NCBI RefSeq assembly: GCF_001482365.1
Contig: NZ_CP013254.1
Location: 1,364,001 to 1,428,000, forward strand
Origin: Kocuria flava
GTDB taxonomy: Bacteria > Actinomycetota > Actinomycetes > Actinomycetales > Micrococcaceae
Length of the DNA: 64,000 bases
Direction: 5' to 3'
Each line of letters begins with the position of its first letter. Within the stretch, counting starts at the first letter, position 1. The notes below the pieces were generated by a model. The model was given only the letters and a program-made list of their open reading frames with translations, searched no databases and was not told where the DNA came from. Position numbers and translations under genes: made by a program. Below are positions 16,102 to 22,998 of the stretch, in pieces.

Positions 16102-16759
16102 ATGACACCGCTCCCGCACCGGCTGCTGACCCTCCAGGACCTCGACGATCTCGGTCCCGTCGTCGGCTCTCTCCGCCGTGCCGTCCGGGAGGGCGTGCTC
16201 GTGCGGGTCGTGCCCGGTGTCTAGGCCCCCGGGCCGTGGTGGCACTCCCTCGGGCGCCCGGGGCAGGCCCGCCAGCGCCACGTCGCGGCACGTCTGACGG
16301 CGCTCGTCCCTCCCGTGTTCTGCCGGACGCTCGCGGGGCAGCGGGGCGTGCGCCGCGCCCGCTTCGTGCTCAGCGTGGCCGATCCGCGCGCCGAGTCGGC
16401 GGGGGAGACCCTCACCGGGCTGGTGATCCTGCGGGCCGGGCTGCCGCTGCCGGAGCTCCAGCACGAGATCCGCACGGTCCGGGGGACGTTCCGCCCCGAC
16501 TTCGCGTGGCCGGCGGCGCGGGTGCTCCTGGAGTTCGACGGCGCGGTCAAGTACTCGGGCCGGTACGGCGCCGCGCCGGAGGTCGTGGTGGCCGAGCGGC
16601 AGCGGGAGAAGGAGCTCACGAACCTCGGCTGGCGCGTCCTGCGCACCGACTGGACCACGGTCACCCGCCGGCCCAGAGGCGCTGGCCGGCCTGCTGCGCC
16701 GGGAACTGTCCGGCCGCCACCCGCTGTGGGGCGCGAGTGACCCCGGTCGCGTCGGGTGA
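16102..16759 (+). pseudogene. Broken AbiEi/DUF559-like gene (in-frame TAG and a frameshift)
   Basis: The N-terminus MTPLPHRLLTLQDLDDLGPV...LRRAVREGVLVRVVPGV matches the winged-helix domain of AbiEi-type proteins common in actinobacteria. A TAG at 16222-16224 stands where the family has the Tyr of the G-V-Y motif. The same frame then continues (APGPWWHSLGRPGQ...) into a DUF559-like nuclease region with FRPDFAWPAARVLLEFDGAVKYS and RQREKELTNLGWRVLR. Near 16675 an extra C in GGCCCAGAG shifts the frame; the +1 frame reads PEALAGLLRRELSGRHPLW and stops at 16759 inside the palindrome. Two lesions make a dead gene likely. A downstream piece from GTG 16315 could in principle still be translated. Confidence 0.8.
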
Positions 16760-16800
16760 CCACGGTCTCTCGTGGTCACCCGACGCGACCGGGGTCACTC
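16735..16800. repeat. Palindromic element, copy 2
   Basis: Perfect 30-bp inverted arms (16735-16764 and 16771-16800), starting GAGTGACCCCGGTCGCGTCG, with a 6-nt loop GTCTCT. It covers the end of the broken gene and sits 12 bp past the 3' end of tRNA-Ser(UGA), so it may act as terminator for the tRNA on the minus strand. Same family as the element at 15861-15926. Confidence 0.92.
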
Positions 16801-16811
16801 GGCGGCGGGGG

Positions 16812-16899
16812 CGGAAGGTAAGGGATTTGAACCCTTGGCACGGGGTCACCGCGCACCGGTTTTCAAGACCGGCTCCTTAGGCCGCTCGGACAACCTTCC
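16812..16899 (-). tRNA. tRNA-Ser(UGA)
   Basis: 88-nt type II tRNA. The acceptor strands GGAAGGT and ACCTTCC pair fully, discriminator G. The anticodon stem-loop reads CCGGTCTTGAAAACCGG with anticodon TGA, for UCA codons. A long variable arm (TGCGCGGTGACCCCGTGCC) and T-loop GGTTCAAATCC are present. CCA is not encoded. Confidence 0.96.
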
Positions 16900-16937
16900 C
16901 CGCGCCCGGCCGGGACCGGCCCGCCGAACGCTCGCCC

Positions 16938-16966
16938 ATTCTTCCACGCGCGCTGGAGGCCGCCAA
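16938..16966 (-). promoter_or_regulatory. Promoter of tRNA-Ser(UGA)
   Basis: On the minus strand TTGGCG (16961-16966), a 17-nt spacer and AAGAAT (16938-16943), about 39 nt before the tRNA. It is back to back with the -10 box of the photolyase gene. Confidence 0.65.
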
Positions 16967-16976
16967 AGCGCGGGGC

Positions 16977-16982
16977 TAGGGT
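16977..16982 (+). promoter_or_regulatory. -10 box TAGGGT of the leaderless photolyase transcript
   Basis: TAGGGT, six nt, GTG at 16989; no Shine-Dalgarno sequence. Confidence 0.5.
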
Positions 16983-16988
16983 GGGCGC

Positions 16989-18419
16989 GTGGACGCAGCG
17001 GAGGGCCCGGGACGGGCGGTGACGGTCGTGTGGTTCCGGGACGACCTGCGGATCACCGACCACCCCGCCCTCGACGCCGCCGTCCGGCGCGGGCGGGTGC
17101 TGGCCCTGTACGTCCTGGACGAGGACTCCGCCGACGTCCTGCCCCTCGGCACGGCGGCCCGGTGGTGGCTCGACGGGTCCCTGCGCTCGCTGCGGGCGTC
17201 CCTGGCGGAGCTGGGGATCCCGCTGGTCTCGCGGCGCGGCCCGGCCGGGGAGGTCGTGCCCGAGGTGCTCCGGCGCACCGGGGCGGGCGGCATCACCTGG
17301 AACCGCCGCTACGGCGGGCCCGAGCGGGCCGTCGACGCAGCGGTCAAGCAGTGGTGCGCCGGCCACGACGTCGAGGCGCACTCCTTCGCCGCGGCCCTGC
17401 TGCACGAGCCGTGGGAGGTGCGCACCGGCACGGGCAGGCCCTACAGGGTCTTCACCCCCTTCTGGAAGGCCCTGCGCGCCCGGCCCGTGCGCCAGCCCCT
17501 GCCCGCGCCGCCTGCCGGGCGCGGCGCACCGCCCGCGCTCGCGGCCGCGGCCGGCGACGAGGACCCGCAGGCGTGGGCCCTGCGGGCGGACCGGCGGCGG
17601 GCGGAGGACCTGGGCGCGTCGTGGACCACCGGGGAGGCCGCGGCCTGGGAGCGGCTGGACGACTTCCTGGACCGCGTCGAGGACTACGCCGAGGGCCACG
17701 ACCGTCCCGACCGGGACGCCACGAGCAGGCTCTCCCCGCACCTGCGCTGGGGCGAGCTGAGCCCGCACGCCGTCTGGGACGCCACCGTGCGGCACCGGGC
17801 CGACCAGGGCGGCAGCCCGGGGCTGGAGAAGTTCCTCACCGAGCTCGGCTGGCGGGAGTTCAACTGGCACCTCCTGCACGAGCACCCGGACCTGCACCGC
17901 CGGCACCTGCGCCCGCGCTTCGACGCCTTCCCGTGGCGCTCCGGCGAGGAGGCGGCCGCGGACCTGAGCGCCTGGCGGGAGGGCCGCACCGGCGTCCCCC
18001 TCGTCGACGCGGGCATGCGCCAGCTCGCGGGCACCGGGTGGATGCACAACCGGGTGCGGATGGTCACCGCCTCCTTCCTCGTCAAGAACCTGATGGTCGA
18101 CTGGCGGGCCGGGGTCGGGGTGTTCCACGACGCGCTCGTGGACGCCGACGCCGCGAACAACGCCGCCAACTGGCAGTGGGTCGCCGGCTCGGGGGCCGAC
18201 GCCAGCCCCTTCTTCCGGATCTTCAACCCCGTCACCCAGGCCCGCCGCTTCGACCCGGAGGCCCGCTACGTCCGCCGCTGGGTGCCCGAGCTCGCCGCCG
18301 AGGGCATCGACCCGCACGAGCCCGGGCTGCTGGGCCCGTCGGCCGGCTACCCCGAGCCGCTCGTCGACCTGCGGGCGAGCCGGCAGCGCGCCCTCGACGC
18401 CTGGGCGGCCACCGCCTGA
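16989..18419 (+). CDS. phr: Deoxyribodipyrimidine photolyase (cryptochrome/photolyase family)
   Basis: 476-residue light-dependent repair enzyme for cyclobutane pyrimidine dimers. VTVVWFRDDLRITDHPAL opens the N-terminal antenna domain. The C-terminal FAD domain has SRLSPHLRWGELSP, KFLTELGWREFNWHLL, GVPLVDAGMRQLAGTGWMHNRVRM and NAANWQWVAGSGADASPFFRIFNP, all hallmark blocks of class I photolyases. The GTG start lies directly behind a TAGGGT box. It ends 108 nt before the next gene on the same strand, probably a separate unit. Confidence 0.95.
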   Translation: MDAAEGPGRAVTVVWFRDDLRITDHPALDAAVRRGRVLALYVLDEDSADVLPLGTAARWWLDGSLRSLRASLAELGIPLVSRRGPAGEVVPEVLRRTGAGGITWNRRYGGPERAVDAAVKQWCAGHDVEAHSFAAALLHEPWEVRTGTGRPYRVFTPFWKALRARPVRQPLPAPPAGRGAPPALAAAAGDEDPQAWALRADRRRAEDLGASWTTGEAAAWERLDDFLDRVEDYAEGHDRPDRDATSRLSPHLRWGELSPHAVWDATVRHRADQGGSPGLEKFLTELGWREFNWHLLHEHPDLHRRHLRPRFDAFPWRSGEEAAADLSAWREGRTGVPLVDAGMRQLAGTGWMHNRVRMVTASFLVKNLMVDWRAGVGVFHDALVDADAANNAANWQWVAGSGADASPFFRIFNPVTQARRFDPEARYVRRWVPELAAEGIDPHEPGLLGPSAGYPEPLVDLRASRQRALDAWAATA

Positions 18420-18527
18420 GCACCGCCGTCGTCCCGTCCCGTCGGCGACCCGGCGGCGGGAGAGGACACAATGGCCGTACCGGACACCACGGGCGGCCCG
18501 GCGCCGCCCCCGAGAGGAAGGCCCACC

Positions 18528-19511
18528 ATGCGCGCAGTGCTCGAGACGACCCCCGGAGGCCCCGAGGTCCTGACCGTCACCGAGGTCCCCGCCCCCGGGC
18601 TGACGCCCGACGGCGTGCGGATCCGGGTGCGGGCGGCCGGCATCAACCGCGCCGACGTCATGCAGCGGCTCGGGCGCTACCCCGTGCCGCCGGGCGCCTC
18701 GAAGATCTTCGGGCTCGAGGTCTCGGGCACCGTCGCCGAGCTCGGGCCCGAGGTCCCCGAGGACGCCGGGCTGGCCGTGGGCGACGAGGTCGTGGCCCTG
18801 CTCGACTCCGGCGGCTACGCCGAGGAGGTCGTCGCCCCCGCCGCCCAGGTCCTGCCCGTCCCCGACGGCGTGGACCTCGAGGCCGCGGCCGGGCTGCCCG
18901 AGGTGTGCGCGACCGTGTTCTCCAACGTCTTCATGGCCGCCGCCGCCCGCGAGGGCGAGGTCGTGCTCATCCACGGCGGGACGGGAGGGATCGGCACCAA
19001 CGCCATCCAGATGTGCCGGGCGCTCGGGCTGCGCGTGCTCACCACGGTCGGCAGCCCCGAGAAGGCCGCGGCCGCCCGCGAGCTCGGCGCGGAGACGATC
19101 GACTACCGCGCCGAGGACTTCGTCGAGCGCGTCCGCGAGCTCACCGACGGCCACGGCGCCGACATCGTCCTCGACGTCGTCGGCGCGATGTACCTCGAGC
19201 GCAACCTCGACGCCCTCGCCGTCAACGGTCGGCTCGTGGTCATCGGCCTGCAGGGCGGGCGCAAGGGCGAGCTGGACCTCGGCAAGCTCATGGCCAAGCG
19301 CGCCGCCGTCATCGGCACCACGCTGCGCTCGCGCCCGGCGGGGGAGAAGGCCCGCATCATGGCTGCGGTCGGCGAGCACGTGTGGCCGCAGGTGGCGGAC
19401 GGGCGGATCGCGCCGGTGGTCAACCGCACCTTCCCCCTCGAGGAGGTCGCGCAGGCCCACGAGTACTTCGACTCCGGCGCCCACATCGGCAAGGTGCTGC
19501 TCGTGCCGTGA
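18528..19511 (+). CDS. NAD(P)H:quinone oxidoreductase (zinc-less MDR, PIG3-like)
   Basis: 327-residue medium-chain reductase that would reduce quinones or other alpha,beta-unsaturated carbonyls with NADPH. GIKIF-type region FGLEVSGTVAELG near residue 60, then the cofactor loop VVLIHGGTGGIGTNAIQMCRALG (HGGxGGIG, PIG3-like) and VVIGLQGGRKGELDLGKLMAKR. No zinc-ligand cysteines are seen. ATG at 18528 is preferred over 18471 because AGAGGAAGG precedes it at the right distance and MRAVLE starts the homologous fold. Confidence 0.88.
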   Translation: MRAVLETTPGGPEVLTVTEVPAPGLTPDGVRIRVRAAGINRADVMQRLGRYPVPPGASKIFGLEVSGTVAELGPEVPEDAGLAVGDEVVALLDSGGYAEEVVAPAAQVLPVPDGVDLEAAAGLPEVCATVFSNVFMAAAAREGEVVLIHGGTGGIGTNAIQMCRALGLRVLTTVGSPEKAAAARELGAETIDYRAEDFVERVRELTDGHGADIVLDVVGAMYLERNLDALAVNGRLVVIGLQGGRKGELDLGKLMAKRAAVIGTTLRSRPAGEKARIMAAVGEHVWPQVADGRIAPVVNRTFPLEEVAQAHEYFDSGAHIGKVLLVP

Positions 19512-19658
19512 ACCGGTCGCCCCGGGGCGGCGTGCCCGGACCTGCCGACCGGGCCTCCCGGTCGCGGGGCAACGGCCGGGGGAGCGACCGCGGGCGGACG
19601 GCAGGCCCGTGCGCCCGCGTAGGATGAGACGTCCGCTCGAGAAAGGATGGACCCGCCC

Positions 19659-20141
19659 GTGGGATTCCTGCGCGACTACCGCGCCGCCCGCCGCGACGAG
19701 GCCGAGCTCGGCACGGGGGTGTGGCGCCGCGCCCACGACCGGTTCCGCCGCGGCCTCGACCGCTTCCACCAGATCCTCGAGTCGCTGCCCGACCGGGAGG
19801 TCGTGCGGGCGGTCGCGCCCACGGCCAACGCCCTGGCCGACCTGCTGCCCGAGGTGCGGGAGGTGTGCGCAGCAGCCCACCGCCGGGCACCCAGCCACAG
19901 CCAGGACATCCCGGCCTCGGCCGGCGGCCACCTCAACGACGTCCACCGCGAGCTCTCCCGCGCCGGCAACGCGATGGCCCAGGCCGCGGAGGCGCTGACC
20001 ATGGCCCGCTTCGTGCGCGACGACGACGCCCACCGCCTCGACGCGGTGGCCCGCCGCGCCGAGGCCGTGCGCGGGCACGTGGACCGGGCCCGCGCACTGC
20101 TGGCCGACGCGGGCCGCGGGGTGGACCCGACAGGGTACTGA
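19659..20141 (+). CDS. Hypothetical helical protein
   Basis: 160 residues from GTG 19659 (GAAAGGA lies 11 nt upstream; the ATG at 19647 would leave no ribosome-binding site). Almost entirely charged helices, such as RDYRAARRDEAELGTGVWRRAHDRFRRGLDRFHQILE and HLNDVHRELSRAGNAMAQAAEAL, without membrane segment or known motif. I do not recognise the family. It sits close to the next small gene and may share a transcript with it. Confidence 0.6.
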   Translation: MGFLRDYRAARRDEAELGTGVWRRAHDRFRRGLDRFHQILESLPDREVVRAVAPTANALADLLPEVREVCAAAHRRAPSHSQDIPASAGGHLNDVHRELSRAGNAMAQAAEALTMARFVRDDDAHRLDAVARRAEAVRGHVDRARALLADAGRGVDPTGY

Positions 20142-20157
20142 TGGTTTGATGGGCGCC

Positions 20158-20469
20158 ATGACCGTACCCGGACACCGCACCCCCGACGACCACGGCTCGC
20201 CCCTGGGCCGCCCCGGCCCCGCGCCGCTGCACGGCCCGCCCGGCTACGACCTCCCGGCGGACCGGCGCCGCGCCTGGGAGCGGTCCGGCGGGCACTCCTC
20301 GGGCTTCCGGATGCTCCCCTTCCCGGGGTGGTCCACGCGCACCCGGCGCGGCACGCAGGTCACCGTCGGCGGCTGCTGCCTGCCCCTGCCGATCGGCTGC
20401 CTGGCGACCACCGTGCTCACCGCGGCCGCGGTCGTGGTCGCGACCGGCGCCCGGCGGCGCACGGGCTGA
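20158..20469 (+). CDS. Hypothetical small protein with one membrane helix
   Basis: 103 residues. The first 70 are polar and Pro/Arg-rich; residues about 75-97 (CLPLPIGCLATTVLTAAAVVVATG) form one transmembrane helix ending in Arg residues, preceded by a CC pair. TTTGAT, seven nt, ATG at 20158 suggests a leaderless start; ATG 20149 is the alternative. No family recognised. It converges on the GT2 gene. Confidence 0.55.
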   Translation: MTVPGHRTPDDHGSPLGRPGPAPLHGPPGYDLPADRRRAWERSGGHSSGFRMLPFPGWSTRTRRGTQVTVGGCCLPLPIGCLATTVLTAAAVVVATGARRRTG

Positions 20470-20500
20470 GCACCGCCCTCCCGGTGGGTCCGGCGGCGGC

Positions 20501-21256
20501 TCAGGCGGCCGCGCCCACCACGGGACGGGCTGCCACGGCGTGCACGTCCTCCGGCGCCCGGCCGTGCTCCGGTCCCTCGGCGGCGGGCGTGCGCACCACC
20601 GGCTTCTGCTCAGCCGGTTCGGGCGCGGCGGGTCCGTGCTCAGCCGGTTGGAGCTCAGCCGGTTCGGGCGCGACCGGTTCGAGCACCGCGGCCTCGTGGC
20701 CGGCCGCCCCCTGGGCGGCCGGTGCGTCGTCCGCCTGCAGGCCCGGGCCGGAGACCGGTGCGCCCAGGCGCCAGCCGAGCGTCTCGAGGTCCAGGGCCAG
20801 GCGGCCGTGGCCGGTGACCGGGCCCTCGTCCCAGTAGCGGCCGAAGGTGGCGCGGACCTCCTCGAGGGCCTGGCGGCGCACGACCGCGGCCGCGCCCTCC
20901 CCGGGCGCCCGGCGGACGGGCACGGCACCGACGTTGCGGTCGCGCAGGGAGGTCACCGCCTCCTCCAGGAACTGCACGGGCAGCTCGGCGTCCGCGTCCA
21001 GGACGAGGACGAGGTCCTCGGGGGCCATGCGCACGGCGTCGAGGACCTGGTTGAGGGCCCCGGCCTCGTGCGCGGCGTTGTCGACGGTCAGCAGCACCTC
21101 CGTGCCGGCGTCGAGGGCGGGCGCGACGGCGGCGTCCGCGGCGTCGCCGCACACGACGACGATCCGCTCCAGCGGGCGGCTCTGCCGCCGCAGGGCGGCG
21201 AGCGTGCGGCCGATCCTGGCTCCGGCCCGGAGCGCGGGGACCACGGCGATGATCAT
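20501..21256 (-). CDS. Short family 2 glycosyltransferase with Pro/Glu/Ala tail
   Basis: 251 residues. MIIAVVPALRAGARIGRTLAAL, RIVVVCGDAADAA and LVLVLDADAELP (DxD) give the nucleotide-sugar half of a GT2 fold, and GPVTGHGRLALDLETLGWRL may hold the end of it. The last ~75 residues are low complexity, rich in PEPAE-like repeats, and the acceptor half looks cut short. ATG at 21256 has GGGGAGGAG just upstream. It may be a degenerate or truncated enzyme. Substrate unknown. Confidence 0.65.
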   Translation of the reverse strand: MIIAVVPALRAGARIGRTLAALRRQSRPLERIVVVCGDAADAAVAPALDAGTEVLLTVDNAAHEAGALNQVLDAVRMAPEDLVLVLDADAELPVQFLEEAVTSLRDRNVGAVPVRRAPGEGAAAVVRRQALEEVRATFGRYWDEGPVTGHGRLALDLETLGWRLGAPVSGPGLQADDAPAAQGAAGHEAAVLEPVAPEPAELQPAEHGPAAPEPAEQKPVVRTPAAEGPEHGRAPEDVHAVAARPVVGAAA

Positions 21257-21399
21257 GACGAACTCCTCCCCACTGCCGCCCCGCTCCCGCCCTGGGGCGG
21301 GGGAGGAGCACGGGACCGGCCCCCCGACCGGTCCGAGCCGCCTGCCGCTCCCTCCGGACCGGTGCCCGGACGAGGGCGGGAGCGCTGCTGCTGGGGCCA

Positions 21400-21428
21400 A
21401 CTGTAGACCCGCCCTCCGACAGTTCCCA
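21400..21428 (-). promoter_or_regulatory. Candidate promoter of the short GT2 gene
   Basis: Minus-strand TGGGAA (21423-21428), 17-nt spacer, TACAGT (21400-21405), giving a leader of about 140 nt. An inverted repeat AACTGT / ACAGTT (21399-21404, 21419-21424) overlaps it. Confidence 0.4.
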
Positions 21429-21462
21429 TCGGCACATCCGGGGACAGGCCGCCCGCGGCGGG

Positions 21463-21975
21463 GTGGCGCTGCGGGTCGAGGCGCCGCTGCGGCTGCGGGC
21501 CGTGTGCGACCCCGTGCGCCTGGGACAGGTCCTGGACAACCTGCTCTCCAACGCCGTCAACTACTCCCCGGAGGGCGGGCCCGTGACGGTGCGGGTGGAG
21601 CGGGACGGGGACACGGCCCGGCTGCGGGTCGCGGACCGGGGGATGGGCCTGCCCGCCGAGGACGCCGAGCGGGTCCTCGAGCGCTTCGGGCGCAGCCGCA
21701 ACGCCCGGATGAGCGCGATCCCCGGCCTCGGACTGGGCCTCGCGGTGGCGCGCACGATCGTCGAGGACCACGGCGGCACCATCCGCTGCGACAGCGTCCT
21801 GGGGGAGGGCACGGTGTTCACCGTGGAGCTGCCCGTGCGCGGGCCCCTGGGCGGGCAGGACCCCGGCACGACGGAGGCCCCGGTCTGTGCGGACCGGGGC
21901 CTCGAGGCGGTGGAGCCCCCTGCCGGAATCGAACCGGCGACCTTTTCATTACGAGTGAAACGCTCTACCGACTGA
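21463..21975 (+). pseudogene. Histidine-kinase remnant (ATPase domain only)
   Basis: From GTG 21463 the frame encodes just the HATPase_c domain: VLDNLLSNAVNYSPEGG (N box), VADRGMGLPAEDAERVLERFG (G1 and F boxes) and GLGLGLAVARTIVEDHGGTI (G2 box), ending TVFTVELPVRGPLG near 21852. No dimerisation/His-box domain or sensor is found upstream, where the divergent GT2 promoter lies. There is no stop at the natural end; the frame runs through the terminator hairpin and stops inside tRNA-Thr. Both ends are therefore abnormal, and a decayed gene is the simplest reading. Confidence 0.75.
21874..21903 (-). terminator. Terminator of tRNA-Thr
   Basis: Perfect 12-bp stem GAGGCCCCGGTC / GACCGGGGCCTC with a 6-nt loop, a few bases beyond the encoded CCA end of the tRNA. 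Confidence 0.75.
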
Positions 21976-21986
21976 GCTAAGGAGGC
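21911..21986 (-). tRNA. tRNA-Thr(CGU), CCA encoded
   Basis: 76 nt including CCA (21911-21913). Acceptor GCCTCCT pairs with AGGGGGC with one G-U. The anticodon stem-loop TTTCACTCGTAATGAAA gives anticodon CGT, reading ACG codons; T-arm GCCGGTTCGATTCCGGC. Unlike the two serine tRNAs here the 3' CCA is in the DNA. Confidence 0.96.
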
Positions 21987-22023
21987 GTGCACCGGCCGCC
22001 GGGGCGGCCTCAGTGCGAGTGAA

Positions 22024-22029
22024 ACTGTA
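22024..22029 (-). promoter_or_regulatory. -10 box TACAGT of tRNA-Thr
   Basis: Minus-strand TACAGT 37 nt before the tRNA 5' end; a TTGGGG at a 19-nt spacing is a poor -35 candidate. Confidence 0.45.
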
Positions 22030-22212
22030 GCAGAGGACGCCGTGGCGCCCCCAATCCGGCCGGGCCCGCCGCAGGAGGCCGGGCCCGGGATGTTCCCGCG
22101 CTGTTCACCGCGGCGTCGGCCGGGCCGCCTTCCGCCCGCCGGCGCCCCGGCCGACCATGGAGGCACGACGACGGGGCGACCGGCCCCGCCGGACCCGCAC
22201 CGGGAGGACGAC

Positions 22213-22998
22213 GTGGGCATACCGGCCGAGACCGCACGAGGGCTGCGCCTGGCCTTCCTGGACATGTCGGGGACGATGTTCCACGACAGCGGCACCATGG
22301 AGCGCGCCTTCGCCCGCACCGTCGCCGACCTCGGGGTGGACCCGGACTCGGAGCGCTTCCGCGCGATGCTCGCCCACGTGCGGACCACGCTGGGGCAGTC
22401 GCGCACCGGTGTGCTCGAGCACCTGTTCGCGGAGGACCCGCAGCGCGCCGCGCGGGCCGTGCGCGGCTTCCGCCACCACCTGGACGAGCTGCTCGCCGCC
22501 GAGCCCGTGCGGCCGGTCGAGGGCGCCGAGGAGGCGGTGCACGCCCTGCGCGCGGCCGGGCTGCGGGTGTGCCTGGCCACCGGCTACGACCGGCACACCC
22601 AGAACACCCTCCTCGAGCAGCTGGGCTGGATGGGCCTGGCCGACCTGAGCCTGTGCCCCTCGGACGCGGGCCGCGGGCGGCCGTGGCCGGACATGGTCCT
22701 CACGGCCGTGCTCGCGCTCGACCTCGGCGACGTGCGGGAGGTGCTGGTCGTGGGGGACACCGCCGCCGACGTCCAGGCCGGGCTGCGGGCGGGCTCCGCC
22801 GCCGTGGCCGGCGTGCTGACGGGGGCCCACGACGAGGCGTCGCTGCGCGCCGCCGGCGCCCACGTCGTCGTCGGCTCCGTCCGGGACGTGCCCGCGCTGC
22901 TGGTCCCCGCCCGGGCGGCGGTCGCGGCGCGGGCGGCCCCCGGCCCGGCTCAGGAGCAGGTGGTCCCCTCCGCGGGCAGCTCGCCCTCGAGCAGGTAG
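22213..22998 (+). CDS. Phosphonatase-like HAD hydrolase
   Basis: 261-residue haloacid-dehalogenase-fold hydrolase. Motif I LAFLDMSGTMFHD (Asp nucleophile, D-x-x-GT as in phosphonatase-like members), motif II LATGYDRHTQ, a GRPWPDMVL block as in the PhnX-like subfamily, and motif IV VGDTAADVQAG. Substrate unknown; no phosphonate genes are near. GTG 22213 follows GGGAGGACGAC. The last 49 bp overlap the 3' end of the convergent peptidase gene, and the C-terminal tail (AAPGPAQEQVV...) is low complexity and probably not part of the fold. Confidence 0.8.
   Translation: MGIPAETARGLRLAFLDMSGTMFHDSGTMERAFARTVADLGVDPDSERFRAMLAHVRTTLGQSRTGVLEHLFAEDPQRAARAVRGFRHHLDELLAAEPVRPVEGAEEAVHALRAAGLRVCLATGYDRHTQNTLLEQLGWMGLADLSLCPSDAGRGRPWPDMVLTAVLALDLGDVREVLVVGDTAADVQAGLRAGSAAVAGVLTGAHDEASLRAAGAHVVVGSVRDVPALLVPARAAVAARAAPGPAQEQVVPSAGSSPSSR

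Noticed and set aside
15861..16800. A complete transposon bounded by the two palindromes
   Set aside because: No transposase, no target-site duplication and each end is itself a hairpin; a repeat family or terminator role is as likely.
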